Of a stretch of 64,000 bases of DNA, positions 1 through 10,952 are shown piece after piece. The notes below the pieces were generated by a model. The model saw nothing but the letters and a program-made list of their open reading frames with translations, was not told where the DNA came from and searched no databases. Positions within the stretch are counted from its first letter, which is position 1; each line of letters opens with the position of its first letter. The translations under genes were made by a program, and so were the position numbers. Source of the stretch: Mauremys mutica (lineage: Eukaryota; Chordata; Testudines; Geoemydidae); the NCBI RefSeq assembly GCF_020497125.1, contig NC_059079.1, forward strand, positions 8,339,053 to 8,403,052, given 5' to 3'.

Positions 1-170
1 AATCTAACATCTTAGCCAATTTTAAAGCCAATGTGTTCACTCACACTTCCATTTACACTATCAATAATGTAACAAAAATGCAGTGGGAGCTGAACTCACC
101 TTCCTGAATGATACTGTAACATAGTGAGTATTCACAAAACCACAAACAGCCAGCTAGAAACGAAGGGAAG

Positions 171-241
171 ATCCTTCAGCTGGTGTAAATCAGTTTATCT
201 TCATTGTGAAGTTCAGCTAATTTATGCCAGTGGAAGCACTG
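171..241. repeat. Fragment of palindromic dispersed repeat
   Basis: The stretch reads as an imperfect palindrome: CAGCTGGTGTAAATCAG on the left answers CAGCTAATTTATGCCAG on the right, around a TTCATTGTGAA centre. I recognise this as an old, non-coding, MITE-like palindrome common in sauropsid DNA; similar pieces occur near 45.1, 54.0 and 54.4 kb. No target duplication is visible. Confidence 0.4.
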
Positions 242-510
242 GCCCTAAAGTTTGAGTCTACTAAAAATTGTTCAGGGAGTGAAATTCAGAGGTGAAGCTA
301 AGTAAATCTAAAGGAAATAAACATATGTTGGTGGAACTTCACCTCTTTAAGCCCCCCCTCTCTCCAAAGTTTATGTTACTTCAACTTGGACTCACCCTAG
401 ACACACACCCATTTATGAATGCTTAATTTCTTTCCCCTCCCCACTTTACATGTCATGTCTGAATCTGACTCACTGAATCGCATGGAGTTTTACAGAGTCT
501 AAGATGGTGA
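242..510. other. No recognisable feature
   Basis: AT-rich unique-looking sequence with a short pyrimidine run near 350-365. No open frame, tail, TIR or tandem repeat is evident. Confidence 0.5.
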
Positions 511-640
511 AACTCACATGCCAAGGGGCAGAAGAAAGGAATGTGGCAACATTTACTAATTTAACTTACTCTTTCTTCGAGCCACTCAGCATATAAGGAC
601 GTGCAACTTAAATTCCTTTAAATACTGATAAGTGAGTGTC
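511..640 (+). repeat. Direct repeat, copy 1
   Basis: About 130 bases recur at 1353-1483 in the same orientation. Shared blocks include AACTCACATGCCAAGGGGCA, a TTTACTAATTTAACTTACTC block and ATACTGATAAGTGA. Differences are scattered substitutions and small indels. The copies could be a local duplication, two copies of a dispersed repeat, or old terminal repeats of one element; the sequence between them shows no coding remnant. Confidence 0.75.
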
Positions 641-1352
641 ACTCACATCAAGGAGATCCGGCACCCAATGAAGCCTACACCACCTGTAGAACAGCTTCTT
701 CTGCTTTTCAACATCCGGCGGAACATTTCCTGAAGCATTTCCGTAGAGACTTTGAAATGTGATCCGCAGTCATATACATGCATGTCTCATACAATATTTA
801 ATTTCTGTACATGTACAGTACCAATTTTTCAATCCCAACATTTCCTCCATCACTACTTTTCCAGAATACACTCAATCCATGTTAGGCACAAATGAGTATT
901 CGTTCTGACTTACAAACCTACTTTTAAGTCAAAACTAAGGTTTTCATCACTACTAGAGCCTTAAAAAAATACGTAGTCTGCAAAACAGTTTCTCTGTCAT
1001 AGCCAGGAAAGTCACAGGAGATGGTTGGTCTGTCAAGGGCTCAGCAATATTGTTTCACCACATCTGCTTGTCCTAGTCTACAGCAACACTATACACTTTG
1101 CTTATTGTGTGAAGGCCATCTGGAGCAATGTGAGTGCAAGACAATGTCTGGGCAGCACCACAATGTGGGTTCAAAATAACTGCAGATTAAGGTGATACTG
1201 ACAATAAAAGACGGGGAAGCTCTGTTGAATCATTTTACAACAGTGACCTTTTTGAATGGTACATCTGTCATGACATAACACTAAGATTCCTGTGACAGCT
1301 CTTGGATTATTATCTGAATTTTTAGTCACTGAGGTCTTGAGAACCCATTTGT
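641..1352. other. Spacer between the direct-repeat copies
   Basis: Roughly 710 bases with no recognisable repeat, motif or coding potential. A 62-codon minus-strand frame ending at 1359 has no support. Confidence 0.5.
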
Positions 1353-1483
1353 AACTCACATGCCAAGGGGCAAAAGAAAGGAGTGTAGCAACAACATTTA
1401 CTAATTTAACTTACTCTTTCTTCTAGTTACCCAATATGAAGGAAGTGCAGCTTAAATTCCCTTATATACTGATAAGTGAATAT
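1353..1483 (+). repeat. Direct repeat, copy 2
   Basis: Second copy of the 511-640 repeat in the same orientation, about 840 bases downstream. It has a few-base insertion (GCAACAACA versus GGCAACA) and scattered substitutions. Similarity fades after ATACTGATAAGTGA. Confidence 0.75.
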
Positions 1484-1748
1484 TAATGACATGATGTTAT
1501 CTTGCAACCATGCCCATTAATAGCCTTCTCTACTTTAGGAAAACTATCCGTTGTTGATATTTGTTGCCACCAGTGGGTGCAGTTGATCCAACTCTGAATA
1601 TGGTTTGATTGCAAGCGCAGACCAGAATGAAAGGGTTCAGTATCATTTCAAATTGAGTGGGAATGCACAGAGGGTCTTGAAAAAAAAATACAGTTACAGC
1701 CAGCAGAGTTCTTCAACACTTCAATGACTAAAAACTCAGATAACAGTC

Positions 1749-1780
<32 letters not shown>
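1749..1780. repeat. (GT)n(GA)n compound microsatellite
   Basis: A short GT run passes directly into a GA run, immediately left of the target duplication of the element at 1794-2403. Likely length-polymorphic. Confidence 0.95.
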
Positions 1781-1793
1781 ATGTTACCTCATG

Positions 1794-2403
1794 TTGTATG
1801 CAGTGTGGTTGTAGCCATGTCGGTCCCAGGATATTAGAAGGATACGGCAGATGAGGTAATACCTTTTACTGGACCAATTTCTGCTGGTGAGAAACTTTCC
1901 AGAGAGCGCGTCTTCAGATCTGAGAAATGTACTGAGGATGTCACCGCTAAATACAAGGTGGAACAGATTACAAAACGATCACTCTGTATCTGACCTCTCA
2001 GTCCTCATCCTCAAAGGAAGCCTGCACAACACTTCCAAAAGATGAGCAATAATTCATAACTTTGCTAGATATTAAGAATCGTGGACTAAATAGAGATACT
2101 CGATTTATGGCTTATTACAACAATCTATAACCCAATTAAGTCATCCCGCCCATCCCCAGCTTTTTTTCTCCCTTTCCCCCCTATGCCTGGAGAGGTGTTA
2201 ACGGGCTACTTTACCTTGAATTATTCCTTGAAATATGTGTTAACTACTGATACTAAACAATCTGTTCCACCCTGTATTTAATTATGACATTCTGAGTACA
2301 TTTCCTAGACTTGAAGAACTGCTCTCTGTAGCTCGAAAGCTTCTCTCTCACCAACAGAAGTTGGTCCAATAAAAGATATTACCTCACCTACCTTGTCTCT
2401 CTA
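1794..2403 (+). mobile_element. 5'-truncated Penelope-like retroelement with inverted arms
   Basis: The segment is flanked by a 13-bp direct repeat with one mismatch, ATGTTACCTCATG at 1781-1793 and ATGTTATCTCATG at 2404-2416, which looks like a target-site duplication. Its ends are inverted copies of each other: about 1841-1967 matches the reverse complement of about 2259-2403, including TGAGGTAATA and TGGACCAA blocks. Between them on the plus strand lies a decayed coding tail (1977-2130). An inverted terminal repeat plus a coding tail and a 10-15-bp TSD fits Penelope-like elements, whose terminal repeats may be inverted. A MITE is an alternative but would not explain the TSD length or the coding tail. 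Family name is inference from motif memory. Confidence 0.6.
1977..2130 (+). pseudogene. Relic of a retroelement C-terminus, possibly GIY-YIG endonuclease tail
   Basis: One plus frame reads DHSVSDLSVLILKGSL and then hits a stop. A second frame, entered after a small indel near 2045, reads FITLLDIKNRGLNR, then FMAYYNNL and a stop at 2128-2130. The spacing of DxSVSDLxVxILKG, LLD-(K)N-GLN and FM-YY resembles the last residues of Penelope-like GIY-YIG endonucleases. No RT domain or GIY-YIG signature itself is present, so this is only the 3' end of a gene and cannot be functional. The family assignment needs a protein search. Confidence 0.45.
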
Positions 2404-2593
2404 ATGTTATCTCATGACAGGTGTGCGGTTTACAAAGGCCACCATGGTTTCTGAAATGGTACTGAATTCACTTTGTCCTGCTTTATACTTGTAGTTAGAC
2501 GATGCCAGAAATGCATCATTGCTGACAGATATTGTCAAGCTATAGGGGATTTTCCTATTGTAGACAAGACTAGGTGAGTGACATCCACTGTAC

Positions 2594-2680
2594 ACAAGGC
2601 CAGCTCCAGGCAACAGTGCAGCAAGCAGGTGCTTGGGGCGGCCAACAAAGAGGGGCGGCACGCCTGGCGGAGAATGAACC
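2594..2680 (+). mobile_element. Left end of a GC-rich hAT-type element
   Basis: GGCCAGCTCCAGGCA followed by GCAAGCAGGTGCTTGGGGCG matches the left part of the complete 215-bp element at 50219-50433. The right terminus is missing; the sequence runs instead into the PLE-type unit starting near 2688. Confidence 0.55.
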
Positions 2681-2687
2681 ACTTGCA

Positions 2688-2811
2688 TCCGAAGAAGTGG
2701 GTATTCACCCACGAAAGCTCATGCTGCAAAACGTCTGTTAGTCTATAAGGTGCCACAGGATTCTTTGCTGCTTTTACAGAACCAGACTAACACGGCTACC
2801 CCTCTGAAGCT
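2688..2811 (+). mobile_element. PLE-type short interspersed unit, sense copy
   Basis: Begins ATCCGAAGAAGTGGG and ends CTACCCCTCTGA, the same 3' end seen at 12848 and near 62514. The 5' part holds a perfect 6-bp stem (2697-2702 with 2707-2712), then GAAA, then a 3-bp stem AGC/GCT (2716-2718, 2723-2725). This resembles a hammerhead-ribozyme core with an extra A before the first stem. No clear TSD is visible; the left side joins a broken hAT end. A turtle repeat of this type is very common; linking it to Penelope elements is inference. Confidence 0.6.
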
Positions 2812-2939
2812 GTATCATGTCTCTGTAAAAACAGTCCATTGCTAACAAATCATAAAGACAGTTCTCCAAAATGAAAATATAAAAAAGTCACAATATCTAA
2901 AGATAAATAATTCCCAAGGCTAAGATTTTGAAACCTGTA

Positions 2940-3115
2940 TGACCTGAAGTTAGACTCCTAAATCTATATTTAGGTTGGGATTTTTCAAAGGATCCTAAAA
3001 AGAGCTGAATGCCTAACTCTCTTAAACTCTTTAGAAAATCCAAATGTTAGACTCCTAAATAAGTTTGGCCTGAAGATGCTCAGCCCTTTTGAAAATGAGT
3101 TCAAACTTATTTAGC
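2940..3115. repeat. Old AT-rich palindromic DNA-element relic
   Basis: Contains the repeated phrase TTAGACTCCTAAAT (2951 and 3047) and TTTTGAAAATGAG, typical of decayed MITE-like palindromes built on TTAGGAGCCTAA cores. Ends are not definable. Confidence 0.35.
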
Positions 3116-5156
3116 GACCAAACTCTGGCTATCAACACACAAAAATAAAAAAAATGCACATCTTGAAAAATGTCTGGCAAGGAAGTCTTTTTTTGGGAAC
3201 ACAGCATGTCTACCTACATAATCAGTGGAAACTGTCTTAGTGTGTGCCTATGCTGATCCTTCTAACTAATTACTATGTTGCTGTGCAGAACTGAAAGATC
3301 TGAAGTGCTAGATACTTACTGTAATCACATCTATGCACAAACTCAACTTAATCAACTCTTTTATTGCTCCAGTGAACATTACATCAGTCATCACAGTAAA
3401 GAAGGTATCATAAATACAATTTAAACAAATGTCTCACATTTAAGTGATTTTTTCCCCTCAACCCTCCTTTTCTCCTATAAAAAAGGCTGCGGACTTCAGT
3501 AACTTTATCCAAGATCTGAGTGTTTATTCTGATTATGACTTTCAGGGATTTTTTTTCTTTTCTTTTTTTCTTTAGAAACAGGGGACATTGAAGATACAAA
3601 ATATGGGAAAATGTGTCATATTTGCCCTTGAATTTGTAGTCAGAGTGGTGACAATGGCTCTTTCTCACTGTATTGTTGCTTTTATCAGCAAGTGCCCTAA
3701 GCATATATTAACATAATTGCAAACTGTATGAAAAATGAACATGCAAAAATGTGATGCAATTGCCAGTAGCCTCAAACATCTGTCCCAACAAAGTGTTACT
3801 TCTTCTCCTTTTTTTAATGATTACTATTTGAACAAGGTTAGTGAAGGAGAAGTCATGTCACAGATATCTACATTTACAATGTTGGAACAATTATTGATGC
3901 AAAATTGTTATCTAAGCAAAATGTGTCGCATTTTGCCCACTGTCCCATTACACCTGCTCACTTTGCTAACATATTCCCTGTTAACGCCAGACAAAAAGAT
4001 AAAGATGCATTTAGAGCTGAGGGACAGAAAAATACTGGTTACCAAAGCTAGTACCAACTCTGTGTGGTGTTTCTCTGTTGCTGGTGGACAGTAGACCTCT
4101 AGGAGAGCTAATGAAAAGAAATTGAGCCAGTCTTACTGAAGAAACTGAACAAGAGCTTAGATCAAAGAGAAATCTCATTCATCTGGCCTGCATTTCAATC
4201 CCAACAGTGCCACCTTTGAAAAACACCCTGCCAGAGATATGAAACTACTTTCATGACTAGTGACCAGAAATTCAACCCATAACACATTTGGGGAATTTTC
4301 CTTTGCAGACAAGTAACAAAAGTCATTATTGAGAAGACTGTTTTGAAAGTGTTTTATTTTTACCTAGATATTTCCGAACTCATTTACTTTAAGGTTCTTC
4401 AGACCTGCATATTCTCCCTCCAAGAGTGCACGCTGAAAGCCACTGACTCTTTACACCCCTGAAATGTATTTAGCACTGAAGAGAGTAAAACTTACATTTC
4501 TGTGATACTTGAACATACATTGTGAATTCTAGGGCATCTACCCTGCAGACATACCACTAACTGTAACCCCAGGAGGCTTAAAGAAATATCAGCACTCAAA
4601 TTCATAGAGTAAAGGTCTGAAGAGGCAGCTCTGTGAACGGATAACTACCCGGGGCTTTGCCAAGCACAATATAGCTGTCACTTGTTATTATGTTAAAGAT
4701 TTTCTGGGGAACAGTGTTTTTCATTTTGCATGCCAGAGACAGGGGGAAAAAAACACATTTAGACAACAGTCTCTTTAAGAAAAGATAAAAGCTGAGCCTC
4801 ATAGCTTACTCACCAGGGTTGGTTATAGTCAGCAGGTCAAGTTGCCGTTGTTGCTGAAAAGCAAATTATAAAAGGAATTGTTAAAGGGGGACTAATTTCA
4901 GTGGGTCATCTTAGACATGCAAAGAAAGTGTTCTGACATTTACACTGGAATAAATTACAAGTTACACGGCTCAGAGCAACTATTTTGGATGGGAGCCATA
5001 TGTACCTTCTAACTAAGGAAAGAAATCTAGTCAGTCCCTTCAGGGCAGGTTTATTTACATTTCTGAATTGAGTTTTTGTTTAAAAGTCCAAATGTGTGTG
5101 TCCATGTGTATTTTGAACTAGCTGCTTCAAATGTAAGGGATTGTTGAATTCATAGA
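3116..5156. other. No gene recognised; polypyrimidine tract at ~3548-3572
   Basis: Two kilobases of AT-rich DNA without CR1, SINE or TIR signatures. The plus frame 3735-4094 (119 codons) has no recognisable motif, lies in compositionally neutral sequence and has no convincing flanking splice or initiation context, so I do not call it. The T/C tract near 3548-3572 is low complexity. Confidence 0.5.
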
Positions 5157-5372
5157 GAAGGAGCAAGGCTATTAGCCAGGCTGGGTAAGGAACGGTGTCC
5201 CTAGCCTCTGTTTGTCAGAGGGTGGAGATGGTTGGCAGGAGAGAGATCACTTGGTCATTGCCTGTTAGGTTCACTCCCTCTGGCATTGGCCACTGTCGGT
5301 AAACAGGATACTAGGCTAGATGGACCGTTGGTCTGACCCAGTACGGCTGTTCTTATGTTCTTATGTTCTCAC
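5157..5372 (+). mobile_element. CR1 LINE 3' end
   Basis: Non-coding 3' region of a CR1 copy. The diagnostic end CTAGATGGACCGTTGGTCTG is followed by ACCCAGTACGGC and a TTATGTTC repeat tail (TTATGTTCTTATGTTC). Only about 215 bases remain, a 5'-truncated insertion typical for this clade. Confidence 0.85.
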
Positions 5373-6419
5373 AAGTGGATTTTATTATTGTCTATTTTTT
5401 CCTTGCACTTTCTAATAGTTGTCATTCCTCTAAAACTCTCTATGGCCAACACTTGTGTGTCTAGCTGGCATCACAGTATATACTGTCCAGTTTAATTTCT
5501 CTCTCCTAATCTCCTCAATAATGTCTGTGTTACTTTCATTTATTGTCAGGGCTATTGATCCTTTTCTAATCTAATTCACATCATTACACTCTCTCTATTC
5601 TTCTGGTGACAGGTGAAAGTCCTTGAGGAGGAAACTATGTGTCAGTGATCCCACAGTGGATATTCTTCTCTAGAAAGTCTTACTGATTAAAGACCTTCCC
5701 CTTCGGAGTGCTCCAACTTGCAGTCTCTAAGCAGGCAAAACACTACTGACTGAAGTCAATGAGCACGTAACTGCTGTTTGCCTGTGCAACTTCACTGAAC
5801 TTCCTTGAGTCGTATGCCCATTTATACCAATGGACAACTGGGTGCATTGGATGCTTTGTCTGTACAGGACTCTGGGATCGAGTCCACAGTTGGCATGGGT
5901 GTCAGGCAGTAGCATCAGAGCTGTAATCTTCTGTATCATTCTCTTTATGTTGTGTGTTTATGGCCTACTTATGTGTTTTAACTCTTTTGTATAGTGTAAA
6001 AGCTGTTGTTAGGTACAGTTTCACTTGTATTCCTAGTACTGACAATTCTGAATATACATTCCCATGTATGCATGAGAAATATGACTTATCTTGGTCACTT
6101 TATTATAAACACCAAGGACCAGATTGTGCCCTATCCTTAAGCTGATGTGCCAGGATGGTGGTGGGAGTGGGGAAAGAACCTTTCCCTGCCTTATGTAACC
6201 TCCCTAAACCCCAGGCACAGTTGTATGCTACTCTCCAAAGACTACAGGGTCTGCATTCACCATATCTTTTGTGGGCATAAAGGAAGCATCATAGTAAAGC
6301 TACTGTATCTGAAGGTGTGTAGCAATGGGTTCACTCCTCCTATGCTAGGCTGTGCCTAAATGGCTCAATCGATCCCTAAGTGTATATGAAGAAAGTACTC
6401 TGATTGCGAGTTATACTTG
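5373..6419. other. No recognisable feature
   Basis: Unique-looking sequence. Short frames (5727-5939 minus, 5954-6145 plus, 6147-6359 plus) show no motif. Confidence 0.5.
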
Positions 6420-6427
6420 ATATAGAT

Positions 6428-6737
6428 CAGGGGTCGGCAACCTTTCGGAAGTGGTGTGCCGAGTCTTCATTTATTCACTCTGATTTAAGGTTTCGCGTGC
6501 CAGTAACACATTTTAATGTTTTTAGAAGGTCTCTTTCTATAAGTCTATAATATATAACTAAACTATTGTTTTATGTAAAGTAAGTAAGGTTTTAAAATGT
6601 TTAAGAATTTTCATTTCAAATTAAATTAAAATGCAGAGCCCCCCGGACTGGTGGCCAGGACCCAGGCAGTGTGAGTGCTGCTGAAAATCAGCTTGTGTGC
6701 CACCTTCGGCACCTGTGCCATAGGTTGCCTACCCCTG
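6428..6737 (+). mobile_element. Non-autonomous hAT element, 310 bp
   Basis: Terminal inverted repeats are CAGGGGTCGGCAACCT on the left and AGGTTGCCTACCCCTG on the right. Flanking 8-bp duplications are ATATAGAT (6420-6427) and ATATGGAT (6738-6745), one mismatch, as expected for hAT. The interior is AT-rich and non-coding with a GC-rich right end. A second copy of identical length lies inverted at 38593-38902. Confidence 0.93.
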
Positions 6738-6904
6738 ATATGGATCATGGGCCTAAGGCCTGAGATGTATTTCTATGAAGCTACGATTTGCCACTAGCAA
6801 ATTGTTTTAGCAGCCACATGGCCAACAGCATTGCTTATGCTTGTTTAATGCAAGTTGAACTCAAAATGTATCGTAAATAGCCAAATTAGAAAAGGAACGG
6901 GCAG
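6738..6904. other. No recognisable feature
   Basis: Short unique stretch between the hAT element's right duplication and the start of CR1 similarity. Confidence 0.5.
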
Positions 6905-8323
6905 CCGTATACAAAAATGAGGGGAAACGGCCAAATATGGTGCCCATCTATAAAAGGGGAAATATGGACAACCTGGGGAATTACAGACCAGTCAGCTTAA
7001 TTTCTGTACCCGGAAAGATAATGGAGAAAATAATTAAGCAATGAATTTGCAAACATCTAGAAGATAATAAGGTGATAAGTAACAGTCAGCATGGACTTGT
7101 CAAAAACAAATCCTGTCAAACTAACCTGAGAGCTTACTTTGACAGGGTAACAAGCCTTGTGGATGGGGGGAAGCGATAGACATGGTATATCTTGATTTTA
7201 GTAAAACTTTTGATACTGTCACGCATGACCTTCTCATAAACAAACTAGGGAAATGCAACCTAGATGGAGCTACTTTAAGGAGGGTGCAAAACCGGTTGGA
7301 AAACCATTCCCAGAGCGTAATTATCAGTGGTTCTGGAAGGGTATAATGAGTGGGGTCCCACAGAAATCAGTTCTGGGTCTGGTTCTGTCCAATATCTTCA
7401 TCAATGATTTAGGTAATGGTATAGAGAGGACACTTATAAAGTTTGTGGATGATACTACACTGAGTGGGGTTGCAAGTGATCTGGAGGATAGGATTAAAAC
7501 TCAAAATGATCTGGAGAAACTGGAGAAATGGTCTGAAGTAAATAGGATGAAATTCAATAAGGACAAATGCACAGTACTCCACTTAGGAAGGAACAATCAG
7601 TTGCACACATACAAAATGGGAAATGACTGCCTAGGAAGGAGTACTGCAGAATGGGATCTGGGGGTCACAGTGGACCACAAGCTAAATATGAGTCAACATT
7701 GTAACACTGTTGCAAAAAAAGTAAACAACATTCTGGGATGTATTAGCAGGAGTGTTGTAAGCAAGACACGAGAAGTAATTCTTCCACTCTACTCCACTCT
7801 GATTAGGCCTCAACTGAAGTATTGTGACCAGTTCTGGTCACCACATTTCAGGAAGGATGTGGACAAATTGGAGAGAGTCCACAGAAGAGCAACAAAAATG
7901 ATTAAAGGTCTAGAAAACATGACCTATGAGGGAAGATTGAAAAAATTGGCTTTGTTTAGTCTGGAACAAAGAAGACTGAGAGTGGACATGGTAACAGTTT
8001 TCAAGTATGTAAAAGGTTGTTACATGGAGGAGGAAGAAACATTTTTTTTCTTAACTTCTGAGGATAGGACAAGAAACAATGGTCTTAAATTGCAACAAGA
8101 GAGGTTTAGGTTGGACATTAGGAAAAACTTCCTAACTGTCAGGGTGGTTAAGCACTGGAATAAATTGCCCAGGGAGGTTGTGGAATCTGCATCATTGGAG
8201 ATATTTAAGAGAAAGTTAGACAAACACCTGTCAGGAATGGTCTAGATAATTAGTCCTGCCATGAGTGCAAGGTACTGGACTAGATGACCTCTCAAGGTCC
8301 CTTCCAGTTCTATAATTCTATGA
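6905..8323 (+). mobile_element. 5'-truncated CR1 LINE with reverse-transcriptase region
   Basis: About 1.4 kb of a CR1 element, from the fingers of the reverse transcriptase (the region coding GPISLIS-like residues near 6985) through the end of ORF2 to the 3' tail. The 3' end reads GGACTAGATGACCTCTCAAG, then TCCCTTCCAGTTC and TATAATTCTATGA. CR1 is the dominant LINE of turtles and birds and is usually 5'-truncated, as here. The coding part is broken by frameshifts and stops (e.g. near 7042 and 7170). Confidence 0.93.
7180..8245 (+). pseudogene. CR1 ORF2 relic: RT palm to C-terminus
   Basis: RT of CR1 copies the element's RNA at a nicked target. In frame pieces show LDFSKTFDTV (motif A; first catalytic Asp kept) near 7192, SGVPQKSVLG near 7350 and FVDDTTLSG near 7443, which retains the catalytic DD. 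The C-terminal part carries VHRRATKMIKGLENM and [10 protein letters not shown], diagnostic of the CR1 ORF2 tail, and ends at a stop at 8243-8245. The long open stretch from 7253 starts in the wrong frame: its first ~28 residues are unlike RT and the RT frame is entered near 7335, showing a frameshift. Not functional, but the late part is uninterrupted for over 900 bases, so moderately young. Confidence 0.9.
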
Positions 8324-8653
8324 CCATCTGTAAAAACAGCCATATTGGAAAAATGTTGGCAATAGGAGGAGGTCAGGTTATACAAAGCACAATGAAGGCA
8401 AACTGCAGAGCATCTAAGTGTTTGTATAGCATTTAGCACAATTTGGGCCTTGCTTCTTATCTGAGCCCCTTGGCAACATAGGCAAATAATAAAATACACA
8501 AAAGAATAACAATTTGTTATTGCAAGAAAACAGTATCTTATGGGGTAGGTTCAATAAAGTGGAAAATAATCATACGCCAGAACCTCAGTTGATGAAATTT
8601 GTTATAGCCCCATCTGAACATTGGCTGAGGATTGGTCCAGAATGCAACAAAAT
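8324..8653. other. No recognisable feature
   Basis: Sequence after the CR1 tail without repeat signatures or coding motifs. Confidence 0.45.
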
Positions 8654-8745
8654 TAAGCCCCGATCTTGCAAACATTTGTACATGTGCTTATTTTTAAGCA
8701 TGGGTAGTCGTTTGACTTCCAGTAAACCAGTGGGAAAATGCGCTG
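8654..8745 (+). repeat. Half of a palindromic MITE
   Basis: AAGCCCCGATCTTGCAAACA followed by TGTGCTTATTTTTAAGCATG and GTAGTCGTTTGACTTCCAGT matches the left arm of a palindromic element whose other arm type (TTTGCAGGATTGGGGCC) closes the copy at 12055-12170. The right arm is absent here. Confidence 0.5.
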
Positions 8746-10944
8746 ACATTTCACTTGTAGGAACTAACTGCTCCAAAAGATTTGAGATTCAGCAGCCAGA
8801 CTCTTGGCTAAAGACTACATGCAGCAGCCCTACAGCTGCTGCCTGTGCTAGTATAGGGATGCTGAATGGGCTCCCTCTGCCCTCTCCCCTCAGGGCCCCT
8901 AGCTGGGATAGCCAGAATTTGCTCTAAAGTGAAAGTTTGCATATATAGCTAGTCTTCATATATACATACCCAAGGAAAGGAGACAACATGTGTTCCTAAG
9001 CTGTGCTTGTAGAACTTACAGAAAATCATCCCCTGCAGATGCAAGCATGGCCCCAAGTTTGTGTTTCCAGATTTCCAAGGCCAGGCCCTCCGCAACTCCA
9101 CCCTCCCGTGGTCCAGCTTGATGTTATCAAACTAGTAACCCACAATAAAAAGTTAATGTTTTTAATGTTTAATATTTTCAATTAATTATTTAATTTATAA
9201 ATAATTCTAAAAGCAACTGAATTAACAAGGGATTTTCCAAATTTCTCAAAGATTAATTCAGTAATCACAGAATTAATTCAGTGATCACATCAGAATCATC
9301 CCAGCTGTGGGGCCAGGCTCACTCCCCTCTAGCACTGGGATGTGCAAATTGCACCTCTTTGCACTACCCAGGGCCCAGGGCCTGGAGGAATTCCCTTCCC
9401 CACACCCCCGCTGCCAGTAGTTCCGCACGTGGAGGGCATCTGTTAGATTCTTTATCAGCCTGATAAGAGCCCCTCAGAGGTTGCACTGAGTCAGCACATC
9501 CTTCACTGCTCTAACCTTGCCTGTCCCGAAAGAACACAAACCGCTATTTTGACCACGCAGGCCCCAGGGCAAAGGGGAGGTTGTGGCCAATTTGAACCAC
9601 AACAGCTTCCCATATTGTGGACTTTATCTTTGGTGCTGTTCAGAGGTACAGACCCTGCAGGGCATCTGGCCCTGAATTCTATCAATTAATCACATTAACT
9701 TGCATAAAATTAACATAAATCATTAATAAATGCAATAAACATTGATAAAGAGTAATACATCATATTTAAACACATGGAAGGCAAATCGTTAATAAATTAA
9801 GCATTAATTCATTTAACAAACGTTAATCTATGAGGCATCAAGAATAAATTCTACTTCAGAGAATGAGTAGAAAAGACCTGGTTTGTGATCCAGTCTAATC
9901 CCTTGAAAAGTACAGAATGGTCCCTGCTGCACAGACATAAGTGATTATTTCTAGCCATTTGGATATATCCAGCTATAGAGCTTCCATTACTAAACTTGGA
10001 AGACCATTACTAAGCTTGGAAGACCGTTACATTTCTTGGTAATGTAGAGTCTATATCTTCCGCCAGGCGGTTTCCTAACATTTCTTCTAGTAACTCACTT
10101 TCTGAGCAATTTCTTTTCTTCCCTCACACTGATGCCTTTTTACATGTTTGCAGTTTCATTTAATTTGCACCTCGATTAAATTGGGAAATTTCAAAGAAAT
10201 CACTTTTGTATAAATTCACACAAATTACTTTAAATTTAGATCATCTGCAAGTTGTTCTCAAATTGTCCAACCTCCTATACAGGTGTGAAATGCACTATTC
10301 AAGCTTTGACTCTCTTATCTTCAGATTAGCAAAGAGAAGCCAGATGCAAAGATGTCCCATGAGAGAGACTGAATTGCTTCTTTAGCAATTGAGAATTTTC
10401 TTTATATATAGAAATGAATCTAACTGTATCCAATTCCAAATGGATCTAGATTTCATTGGCCAGAACCTTAGTGGTGCCAAGGTACACTTAGCACAGCCGA
10501 AGAGCGTGAAGGAGAAAGGTAATTCAAAGCCACCTTTTCACTCCTGCCATCCTGGGCCAGCCATGAGCCAAAAGGCCCCATGACTCTTCCCCCTTCTTGC
10601 TCAGAACACCATCTCCCTATCCCTGCCATCCAACATGACCACTAAGCTGGAGATGCAGGTGACATAGAGGCAGATGCACTAGCTCTGTACTGTCTGAGAT
10701 TCTCTAGCTTTCCAACTGTTTGTGAGGCTCCCTGGCCTGCAGGAGACATCTCTGGGTAGAGCAGAGGTCTAGAATGAACCCACTTCTCTCATTGCCATCT
10801 AACGCTCAGAGTCTGGAGCTAAGGGCAGCACAGGCTTTAAAAACAGTACAGTAGGTGGCGCTGCTGAGTTTGATTTCCCTAATAACCACTATTGCCTGCC
10901 TAAGCATTCTGTAGACATAATGCCTCCCTCCAACAAGGGTCAGG
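8746..10944. other. No gene recognised; AT-rich islands and a 20-bp tandem duplication
   Basis: Two AT-rich islands (about 9145-9290 and 9690-9830) are built from TTAAT/AATAAAT words. A 20-bp unit starting CATTACTAA is repeated head-to-tail at 9985-10004 and 10005-10024 with one mismatch. Several 60-65-codon frames lack motifs. Confidence 0.5.
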
Positions 10945-10952
10945 CACTACAA

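Noticed and set aside
3735..4094. 119-codon plus frame beginning MNMQKCDA
   Set aside because: No recognisable family, no exon-like boundaries and no neighbouring exon; expected by chance in 64 kb.
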